Under the pieces are notes generated by a model. The model was not told the origin of the DNA and did not search any database. It was given only the letters and a program-made list of their open reading frames with translations. Positions 35,688 through 42,277 of a stretch of 42,277 nucleotides of DNA are shown piece after piece. Position 1 is the first letter of the stretch. Every line of letters begins with the position of its first letter. The stretch is from Sulfuricella sp. GTDB taxonomy: Bacteria; Pseudomonadota; Gammaproteobacteria; Burkholderiales; Sulfuricellaceae. The stretch is taken from contig JAGXQV010000118.1 in NCBI GenBank assembly GCA_018336195.1, positions 1 to 42,277 of the forward strand, read 5' to 3'. Made by a program: the position numbers and the translations under genes.

Positions 35688-37379
35688 TCAATCCGCCACA
35701 GATTTCCAATAAGCGCGGTGCCCGGCAATGCTGGCGGGAAGATCGATCTGCACCTCGATGAGGTTGGCGCCCCCCGTCATCAAGGCGGCACGGAAAGCCG
35801 TTTCGAAAGCGCCAACGGAGTCGGCGCAGGCGTAACCCACCCCATACGCTTGGGCCAGCGCAGCGAAATCGACCTGTTGCGGGGTTAGCCACAACTTTTG
35901 GTATTCCGCCAGACCGGCTTGCGGCAGGTAACCGAATATCCCGCCGCCGCCGTTGTTCATCACCACCAGGGTAATATCCCGCCCCCGCGCCGCGAGCAGC
36001 GCGCCGGCATCGTGACACAGCGCCAGATCGCCGAGCAGCGCCACGGTTTTGCCCTGCCCGGCTGCGGACAGGCCCAGTACGGTGGCAAGGTTGCCGTCGA
36101 TGCCGCTGGCGCCGCGGTTGGCGAGGATGCGCAACGGCTTGGCGGCACTTCCGGAGAAACCATCAATATCGCGTATCGGCATGGAGTTGCCGCTGAACAG
36201 CAGCGCCCCGGACGGCAGCGCATCCAACAAACAGCGGAGGATTTGTGCTTCGGGCGGAGCCTGTTTTTCAGCGGCGGTTGCGGCGCGCCGCTCGGCAGCG
36301 GCGAAGGCGACGGCCCATTGCGGTGGGGCGGGTTGCAGGGGGTGAGCCGCCAGCGCCGCGCAAAAGGTCGCCGGATCGGCATGGATCAGGCGGGTGGTGC
36401 GATGCAACGGGTCGGACCAACGTCCGCTGGGGTCCACCAGCAGATGTTGCGCCGACTCCTGCGCCGCCAGGTATTGCTGTACCGGCTTGGACACCGGCAT
36501 TGCCCCGAAACGGAGTATCCATGCGGGTCTCCGGGCATCGGCAAAATCCGGGTTACGCAGGAAGGCGTCATAGCGGGTGAGGATGCGGCTGCGCTCATGT
36601 CCTCCGTAGCGCAGGCCGGAAAGCGGATCGGCGAGCAGCGGGCAATCGAGGCGGGCGGCCAGAGCGGTCACACGCTCGGCGAAATCCGCCGGATAATCCG
36701 CGCCGCCGCACACCATCAGCCCCGGCTGGCCGGATAGCGCTGCGGCCACGGCAGCGACATCCGCCTGAGCCGGCGTCAGCAACGGCAGGGGAGGCAATTC
36801 GGTGGTTCGCGAAAACTCGAAATCCGTTGGCAGCGCCGCCACCAGCGGCTCGCGAAACGGCAGGTTGAGATGCACCGGGCCGCTCAGCGGCCAGCGGCTG
36901 CGCGCCACCGCCTGACGGCCCAGCATGGAGACCTGGCGCAGTAGCGCGGGGTCCGCCTCGGGCACGGCGAATTCATAAGAAAAACGGACATGCCCGCCGA
37001 ACAGCTTGAGTTGATCGACGGTCTGGTTCGCGCCGCATTCGCGCAATTCCGGGGGGCGGTCGGCGGACAGCAAAATCAGCGGCTGCGCGCCGGCGGCGGC
37101 CTCGATCACCGCCGGAAACCAGTTGGCGGGGGCACTCCCGGAAGTCGCGATGACCAGCGCGGGACGGCCTTCCGCCTTGGCCAGGCCGAGCGCGAAAAAC
37201 GCCGCGCTGCGCTCATCCAGGACGACATGGACAACGATGCCGGGATGGCGCTCGCAGGCCAGTGCCAGCGGGGTGGAGCGCGATCCCGGTGAAATCACCG
37301 CGTGGCGCACCCCGGCCGCCACAAAAGCGTTGATCAGGGTCAGCGCCCACAACTGATTGGTGGCGGCAAGGTCATCCAT
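35688..37379 (-). CDS. menD: 2-succinyl-5-enolpyruvyl-6-hydroxy-3-cyclohexene-1-carboxylate synthase
   Basis: A 563-residue thiamine-diphosphate enzyme of menaquinone synthesis; it joins 2-oxoglutarate-derived succinic semialdehyde to isochorismate. The N-terminus NQLWALTLINAFVAAGVRHAVISPGSRSTPLA is canonical. The C-terminal cofactor domain carries LLGDLALCHDAGALL and the MNNGGGGIF loop. Length is normal. Other men genes are not in the window. Its presence indicates that the cell makes menaquinone, whereas most betaproteobacteria rely on ubiquinone. It is divergent from the histidine kinase gene. Confidence 0.95.
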   Translation of the reverse strand: MDDLAATNQLWALTLINAFVAAGVRHAVISPGSRSTPLALACERHPGIVVHVVLDERSAAFFALGLAKAEGRPALVIATSGSAPANWFPAVIEAAAGAQPLILLSADRPPELRECGANQTVDQLKLFGGHVRFSYEFAVPEADPALLRQVSMLGRQAVARSRWPLSGPVHLNLPFREPLVAALPTDFEFSRTTELPPLPLLTPAQADVAAVAAALSGQPGLMVCGGADYPADFAERVTALAARLDCPLLADPLSGLRYGGHERSRILTRYDAFLRNPDFADARRPAWILRFGAMPVSKPVQQYLAAQESAQHLLVDPSGRWSDPLHRTTRLIHADPATFCAALAAHPLQPAPPQWAVAFAAAERRAATAAEKQAPPEAQILRCLLDALPSGALLFSGNSMPIRDIDGFSGSAAKPLRILANRGASGIDGNLATVLGLSAAGQGKTVALLGDLALCHDAGALLAARGRDITLVVMNNGGGGIFGYLPQAGLAEYQKLWLTPQQVDFAALAQAYGVGYACADSVGAFETAFRAALMTGGANLIEVQIDLPASIAGHRAYWKSVAD

Positions 37380-37591
37380 GATGTTTCGGCAAAATGCTCA
37401 GCGGGGAAATTTGGACAGCGCGCATCTTAGCGTGGTTTAGCCGGGCAAACCACTTGCGTTGCGCCGCGGCGGCCGGGAAAAGCCCTTTCCATGAACGGCT
37501 TGGCCGTGGGAAGCCAAATACGCTAGCCAAGGCCGCCCCGAAAAGACATAATCATCATGATACATATTTGTTTCGTAACGCCCGCCTAATC

Positions 37592-39742
37592 ATGACGTCT
37601 TCGTCCTCACCAACGCACAACCTGTTTTCATCCAAGACTTTTCTGGCACGGCTGGCGGTGGGCGTCACGCTGATCAACCTGCTGGTGTTCATTCTGGTGG
37701 GATTATCCCTGCGCCAGAGCCATCGCCAATATCAGGAACGCGCCGAGGTAACCACCCAGAATCTGGTGCAGGTCCTGGAAAACCACATCGCGGGGATTAT
37801 CGACAAAGTCGATATTTCCCTGCTGGCCGTGACGGACGAAGCCGCCAAGCAACTTGCCGGCGGCCGTATCGACGCAAAAGCCCTGAACGCCCTTCTCGCC
37901 CGCCAACAAGCGCGCCTGCCCGAACTCGACAGCCTGCGGGTAGCCGACGCGGAGGGGATCGTCAGTTATGGGGCGGCCATCCCCCGGGGCGCCAAGGTGG
38001 ATATTTCCGACCGCAACTATTTCATCCGCCAGCGTGACGATGCCGGCGCGGGACTGGTTGTTTCCGAGCCGATCTTTGCGCGCATCAACCGTAAATGGGT
38101 GCTGCCCATTTCGCGGCGCATCGACAATCCGGACGGTTCGTTTGCCGGTATCGCCTATGCTTTCGTCGCCCTGGAAAATTTTTCCCGCATGTTCGCCACC
38201 CTCAACGTCGGCGCGCATGGCATCGTCACCCTGCGCGACTCGGACCTCGGCATCGTCATCCGCCATCCCGAACCACAAGGCATCGGCAGCGTCATCGGTC
38301 AGAAGGCCGCGCCCCAGCCGTTGCGGGACATGGTAAAGGCGGGGCGAAAAACCGGCACTTACCTGTCCTTTTCCACCGTAGACGGCACCGAGAGAACCTT
38401 CTCCTATCGCAAGGTCGGCAATTACCCCTTCCTGATCATTGCCGGGCTGGCCACCGACGACTATCTCACGGCGTGGCACGACGATGCCCTCAAGCTGGCA
38501 GCCTTGACCGCACTTTTCACCTTCACCACCCTGGTCGGCACCTGGCTGATTTCCCGCGCCTGGAAACGCCAGCGCGAATCCGTCGCGGCGCTTTCCCTCC
38601 AGGAAGCGCGCTTCCGCACGGTCGCCGACTATACCTACGACTGGGAATACTGGCGTGGAGACGATGGAAAAATCCTCTACATGACGCCTTCCTGCGAACG
38701 GTTTACCGGTTACACCCGCGAGGAATTCAGCGCGGATCCGGCGTTGCTGGTGAGCATCGTCCACCCCGACGATCAGGAACTGATGCGCCGCCATCTCGCG
38801 GAAATTGCCGAACGGGAAATGGTGGAAATGGATTTCCGCATCGTGCGGCGCGACGGGCAAACCCGCTGGATCGCCCACCATTGCCGCGCCATCAGCGGCC
38901 CCGACGGCGCCCCGCTGGGACGCCGCATCAGCAATCGCGACGTCACGGATCGCGTGGATGCCACCCTGGCACTACGCCGCATCAACGAAACCCTGGAACA
39001 GCGGGTCGCCGCGGCGGTCGCCGACAATATGGAGAAGGAACGCCTGCTCATCCAGCAGGCACGCCTTGCCGCCATGGGCGAAATGATCGGCAACATCGCC
39101 CATCAATGGCGCCAGCCCCTCAATACCTTGGGGCTGTTGCAGGCCAACATCCTCGACGATTTCGAGTTCGGTGAACTGACGCGGGAGTCCCTGCTCAAAT
39201 ACACCGACCGGGGGCAGCGCCTCATTCAGAAAATGTCCAGCACCATCGACGATTTCCGCAATTTCTTCCGCCCTCACCGGACCATGGAGCCGTTTTCCCT
39301 GCGCGAAGCGGTCGAACGCACCTTGGATATCGTCAGGGAAAGTTATCTCAACCAGGGCATCGCCATTGCCGTCGCGGAGCAAGACGACCAACAGGTCACC
39401 GGCTTTTCCAACGAATTTTCGCAGGTTCTGCTCAATGTCCTGAACAACGCCAAGGACGCCATCCAGCAATCCGGCGTCAAAGACGGCAGCATCGCCATCG
39501 AACTCGGGCACGACGAGCTGCACGCCTGGATCAGCGTCACAGACAACGGTGGCGGCATTCCAACGGAAATCCTGCCGAAGATCTTCGACCCCTATTTCAC
39601 CACCAAGGAAAGCGGCACCGGGATCGGTCTGTACATGTCGAAAATGATCATGTCACACATGAGCGGCGGCATCGAGGCACGCCCCCTGGACGGCGGCACC
39701 GAATTCCGCCTGATTCTGCCGCTGACCCCGCCATCCACGTAA
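37592..39742 (+). CDS. Sensor histidine kinase with Cache and PAS domains
   Basis: A 716-residue hybrid-free kinase. A first membrane helix (about 25-47) is followed by a periplasmic double Cache/PDC-type sensor (about 50-295). The second helix (about 300-318, LAALTALFTFTTLVGTWLIS) leads to a PAS/PAC domain (about 340-460). The kinase core has the phospho-acceptor His504 (HQWRQPLN) and an HATPase with NNAKDAI, DNGGGIP, IFDPYFTTK and GTGIGLY. The ATG at 37592 places the first helix near the N-terminus. No response regulator is adjacent, so the partner is encoded elsewhere. Cache sensors usually bind small organic or amino acid ligands. Confidence 0.92.
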   Translation: MTSSSSPTHNLFSSKTFLARLAVGVTLINLLVFILVGLSLRQSHRQYQERAEVTTQNLVQVLENHIAGIIDKVDISLLAVTDEAAKQLAGGRIDAKALNALLARQQARLPELDSLRVADAEGIVSYGAAIPRGAKVDISDRNYFIRQRDDAGAGLVVSEPIFARINRKWVLPISRRIDNPDGSFAGIAYAFVALENFSRMFATLNVGAHGIVTLRDSDLGIVIRHPEPQGIGSVIGQKAAPQPLRDMVKAGRKTGTYLSFSTVDGTERTFSYRKVGNYPFLIIAGLATDDYLTAWHDDALKLAALTALFTFTTLVGTWLISRAWKRQRESVAALSLQEARFRTVADYTYDWEYWRGDDGKILYMTPSCERFTGYTREEFSADPALLVSIVHPDDQELMRRHLAEIAEREMVEMDFRIVRRDGQTRWIAHHCRAISGPDGAPLGRRISNRDVTDRVDATLALRRINETLEQRVAAAVADNMEKERLLIQQARLAAMGEMIGNIAHQWRQPLNTLGLLQANILDDFEFGELTRESLLKYTDRGQRLIQKMSSTIDDFRNFFRPHRTMEPFSLREAVERTLDIVRESYLNQGIAIAVAEQDDQQVTGFSNEFSQVLLNVLNNAKDAIQQSGVKDGSIAIELGHDELHAWISVTDNGGGIPTEILPKIFDPYFTTKESGTGIGLYMSKMIMSHMSGGIEARPLDGGTEFRLILPLTPPST

Positions 39743-39759
39743 TGGCAGCTCCCCCGGAC

Positions 39760-39801
39760 TTGATTGCCATCAAGTCTTTGCCGCACCGGATGGGGTATCG
39801 T
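39760..39801 (+). promoter_or_regulatory. FNR/Dnr-dependent promoter of nirQ
   Basis: A perfect box TTGAT-TGCC-ATCAA (39760-39773), extended to ACTTGATTGCCATCAAGT. TATCGT (39796-39801) serves as the -10, with a start near 39808 and the box centred at -41.5. The nirQ ATG follows 25 bases later. Confidence 0.85.
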
Positions 39802-39832
39802 TCGCCATCCTCACCGCGCAGACAGGCAAACC

Positions 39833-40615
39833 ATGCACGACATCCCGTTTTACAAGGCGCACGGCAACGAAACCGAGTTGTTCGAGCACGCTTTTCGCAA
39901 CCAGTTGCCGTTGCTCATCAAGGGGCCAACCGGCTGCGGCAAGACCCGTTTCGTCGCCCACATGGCCGCCAAGCTGGGCCGCCCGCTGTATACCGTGGCC
40001 TGTCACGACGACCTAACCGCCGCCGACCTGGTGGGGCGCCACCTGATCGGAGACGGGGTGACCTACTGGAACGACGGGCCGCTCACCCGCGCGGTGCGCG
40101 AGGGCGGTATCTGTTATCTGGACGAAGTGGTCGAGGCGCGCAAGGACACCACCGTGGTGCTGCATCCGCTCTCCGACGACCGGCGCATCCTGCCCATCGA
40201 GCGCACCGGGGAAATCCTCGCGGCGCCGCCGCACTTCATGCTGGTGGTGTCCTACAACCCTGGCTACCAGAATTTTCTGAAAGGCATGAAGCCCAGCACC
40301 CGCCAGCGTTTCGTCAGCCTGCGCTTCGACTTCCCGGAAAGCGCACTGGAAATAGAAATCCTGCGCGGTGAAACCGGCGCCGATGAAATGCTGTCCAACC
40401 GTTTAGTCAACCTCGCCAACGCGCTGCGCGCCCTCAAGGAACACGATCTCGAAGAAGCTGCCAGCACCCGTTTGCTGGTGTATGCGGCAACGCTCATCAA
40501 GAGCGGTTTCGATCCCGTCGAAGCCTGCCGTGCCGCGCTGGTGGAGACCCTGACCGACGACGTGGAAACTGCGCAGGCTCTGATGGAGATCATTTATGCC
40601 GCTTTCGGCAGATAG
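39833..40615 (+). CDS. nirQ: NirQ/NorQ-family AAA+ ATPase (MoxR type)
   Basis: A 260-residue ATPase of the CbbQ/NirQ/NorQ group with Walker A GPTGCGKT (31-38), Walker B GICYLDEV, and the family stretch VVSYNPGYQNFLKGMKPSTRQRF. NorQ/NirQ works with NorD to activate nitric oxide reductase by inserting non-haem iron. The ATG at 39833 lies downstream of the FNR/Dnr promoter; an in-frame ATG at 39764 would start inside the box. norCB and norD are not in the window. The next gene overlaps its end by 20 bases. Confidence 0.93.
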   Translation: MHDIPFYKAHGNETELFEHAFRNQLPLLIKGPTGCGKTRFVAHMAAKLGRPLYTVACHDDLTAADLVGRHLIGDGVTYWNDGPLTRAVREGGICYLDEVVEARKDTTVVLHPLSDDRRILPIERTGEILAAPPHFMLVVSYNPGYQNFLKGMKPSTRQRFVSLRFDFPESALEIEILRGETGADEMLSNRLVNLANALRALKEHDLEEAASTRLLVYAATLIKSGFDPVEACRAALVETLTDDVETAQALMEIIYAAFGR

Positions 40616-41000
40616 CCCGAACGACGATGACGAAATCCCCGGCCTAACCCTGGCGATTTGGGCGGAATCGCTGTATCTGAGCAACCTGCTGCTAGCGCCG
40701 GGGGTCTGTTTCGCGGCATTGCTGTGGCTGTATTATCGCCGGCCCGACGCGCCGGCCCTGGGGCGCTGCCACCTGAAACAAGCCATTTCCGCGAGCGTAT
40801 GGGCCGGCATCCTGCTAGGGGTGATCACCGCCATCCTGTTGACTCTCAACGACCTCCATTCCGAAGCGACCTGGCTGGTGGTGATCATCTACCTCACCTG
40901 TTTCCATTCCACCCTGGTATTGCTGGGCATCTTCGGCCTGTCCAAGGCGTTGGCCGGCCAATCCTACGTGTATCCCTTGATCGGTAGACCGTGTGAATAA
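40596..41000 (+). CDS. Small membrane protein, DUF4870-like
   Basis: A 134-residue protein with about three membrane helices (LYLSNLLLAPGVCFAALLWLY, a central LLGVITAILL, and LGIFGLSKAL) and a final YVYPLIGR. The layout recalls the DUF4870 family; this is a resemblance, not a firm match. It overlaps nirQ by 20 bases and the polyferredoxin gene by eight, so it is co-expressed with both. The function is unknown. Confidence 0.75.
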   Translation: MPLSADSPNDDDEIPGLTLAIWAESLYLSNLLLAPGVCFAALLWLYYRRPDAPALGRCHLKQAISASVWAGILLGVITAILLTLNDLHSEATWLVVIIYLTCFHSTLVLLGIFGLSKALAGQSYVYPLIGRPCE

Positions 41001-41964
41001 ACTGCAAGTCTTGCGCCTGCTCACCCAGGCCGGATTTTTCATCCTGTTCGTGTTGGCCCCGCTGTTCGACCTGTTCCGCCTCGACCTCAACCTCGGCCAC
41101 TTCTTTTTCCTCGGCATGGACTGGACGCTGGGTTTTCAGGATTACCTCGCCAAGCGCATCACCGCCCCGCAACTGGGGATCAACATCGTGGTGCGCGCCG
41201 GCCTGCCGATACTCGCGACCATCGCCTTCGGGGTATGGCTGTCGTGGAAATTCGGGCGGCTGTATTGCGGCTGGCTGTGTCCGCATTTTTCGGTGGTTGA
41301 AACCATCAACCTGGCGATGCGCCGCGCCAGCGGCAAACACAGCATCTGGGACAAACATCCCCTGCCCGAGCGCCAGCCCGACGGCACCATCACCCGCCCC
41401 GACGCCCGCTACTGGCTGCTGGTGGTGCCGCTGGCGCTGGCTTTCGCCTTCGTCTGGGCGGTCGCCCTGCTCACTTACCTGCTGCCGCCCAGCGAGATTT
41501 ACGGCAACCTCTACCACGCCACCCTGACGCGCAACCAGGCGGTGTTCCTGAGCGTCGCCACCACCGCGCTGTTCATCGAATTCCTGTTCGCCCGCCACCT
41601 GTTTTGCCGCTTCGGCTGCGCGGTCGGCTATTTCCAGAGCCTCGCCTGGATGGGCAACCGCCGCGCCCTGATCATCGGCTTCGACCGGCGCCGCGCCGAA
41701 TCCTGCGCGAGTTGCGATGCGGCCTGCGACAACGCCTGCCCGATGCGCATCAAGCCGCGCTCGATCAAGCGCCACATGTTCACCTGCACCCAATGCAACC
41801 GCTGCACCGAAGCCTGCACCCAGGTGCAGAAAAACAACCCGCAGGGCACCCTGCTCAAGTGGGTGGACAACGACTGCGCGCTGGACAAATCGGCGCGCGA
41901 TTTCGGCCACCACATCGACATTCCGGATCATTGCTTCGAGCCGCTCAAGGACAAGTCACGGTAA
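40993..41964 (+). CDS. Membrane polyferredoxin of the NapH/CcoG type
   Basis: A 323-residue membrane protein with several helices, CGWLCPHF and CRFGCAVGYFQ loops, and two Fe-S clusters near the C-terminus (CASCDAACDNACP and CTQCNRCTEAC). The GTG start overlaps the previous stop region. Related proteins accompany norQ in some denitrifiers and may help deliver electrons or metal to the reductase. It is distinct from both CcoG and NapH in this window; the FixG_C domain is absent. Confidence 0.85.
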   Translation: MNKLQVLRLLTQAGFFILFVLAPLFDLFRLDLNLGHFFFLGMDWTLGFQDYLAKRITAPQLGINIVVRAGLPILATIAFGVWLSWKFGRLYCGWLCPHFSVVETINLAMRRASGKHSIWDKHPLPERQPDGTITRPDARYWLLVVPLALAFAFVWAVALLTYLLPPSEIYGNLYHATLTRNQAVFLSVATTALFIEFLFARHLFCRFGCAVGYFQSLAWMGNRRALIIGFDRRRAESCASCDAACDNACPMRIKPRSIKRHMFTCTQCNRCTEACTQVQKNNPQGTLLKWVDNDCALDKSARDFGHHIDIPDHCFEPLKDKSR

Positions 41965-42277
41965 TCGCGTAACGCTCTCCCGGCCCGTCGCGGGTCGCGT
42001 CCGGCTGGGACTGGATGCAGTAGATGGCGCCGGACGGCGAGGTGATTTTGATTATCCCGTCGGCAAGGCGCTTCTCGCCCGGCGGCGTTTTGCGCAAGGC
42101 TCTGGCGAAACGGGCTTCGAGGGTTTCCGGCGGCGCCGGTGCAGCGCCATCCGGCAGGCGGTGTGCTTCTTCGCGTATCACTGCGCGCGCCGTTTCACGC
42201 CATGCAGGATTGGCGATGGTCGGCGGGGTTTCCCGCGCCGACTCGGCGGGTGGCAATTCGGCGGGCTGCCCACCGAC
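41945..42277 (-). CDS. Partial hypothetical protein (C-terminal end)
   Basis: The last 110 codons of a minus-strand frame that stays open to the window edge. It is rich in alanine, proline and glutamate and ends in a small beta-rich segment (GIIKITSPSGAIYCIQ ... ITVTCP). It overlaps the polyferredoxin gene tail to tail by 20 bases. No family is recognised, and the true start is outside the window. Confidence 0.55.
   Translation of the reverse strand, partial: VGGQPAELPPAESARETPPTIANPAWRETARAVIREEAHRLPDGAAPAPPETLEARFARALRKTPPGEKRLADGIIKITSPSGAIYCIQSQPDATRDGPGERYAITVTCP

Overview
The window looks like chromosomal DNA of a GC-rich, denitrifying betaproteobacterium. The evidence is the hemA-prfA-prmC block, a cytochrome cd1 nitrite reductase (nirS) locus with almost the whole haem d1 pathway, FNR/Dnr-type boxes, a flagellar flgP-flgT pair and menaquinone synthesis (menD). 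The class-level call is inference from gene order and protein character; no genus is claimed. No rRNA, tRNA, CRISPR array or transposase gene was seen.

Layout. 1-2.0 kb: flgP, flgT and a small secreted protein, overlapping end to end. 2.1-6.4 kb: a secreted beta-carbonic anhydrase, then hemA, prfA and prmC. 6.4-7.3 kb: a small coiled-coil-like protein and an NlpC/P60 lipoprotein. 7.4-12.2 kb: a sigma-54 activator with a cysteine-rich PAS domain, divergent from an operon with a textbook -24/-12 promoter. That operon encodes a membrane-anchored unknown, a NifX-like protein, CcoG, a small unknown and two tandem paralogous membrane microproteins. 12.4-24.8 kb (minus strand): nirS; c4-like cytochrome and nirT; an ethylbenzene-dehydrogenase-gamma-like cytochrome; then cupredoxin, nirC, nirF, nirDL, nirG, nirH, a chemotaxis receptor, nirJ and nirN. 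Terminators and FNR/Dnr boxes split this into several transcription units, and two palindromic intergenic repeats sit inside it. 25.1-27.1 kb: napD-napG-napH without napA, divergent from nirS, each side with its own FNR/Dnr box. 27.1-34.6 kb (minus strand): a three-gene operon for a small membrane protein, a CHAT-NTPase-TPR protein and a four-domain protein (peptidoglycan binding, GH19, papain-like protease, alpha/beta hydrolase). 34.8-37.4 kb: an outer-membrane protein with a Fur-type box, and menD. 37.6-42.3 kb: a Cache/PAS histidine kinase, then nirQ/norQ behind a perfect FNR/Dnr box with two membrane genes, one a polyferredoxin, and a partial unknown at the edge.

How it fits together. The nir genes make haem d1 from sirohaem (NirDL/G/H decarboxylases, radical-SAM NirJ, periplasmic NirF and NirN), install it in NirS, and feed NirS electrons through NirT, the c-type cytochromes and possibly the cupredoxin. 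NapGH could pass quinol electrons to the same periplasmic pool. NirE is absent and must be supplied elsewhere. NirQ-type ATPases usually help mature nitric oxide reductase, which would remove the NO that NirS makes.

The best candidates for an undescribed system are the CHAT-NTPase-TPR/four-domain lytic operon at 27.1-34.6 kb and the sigma-54 redox module with twin microproteins at 7.4-12.2 kb.
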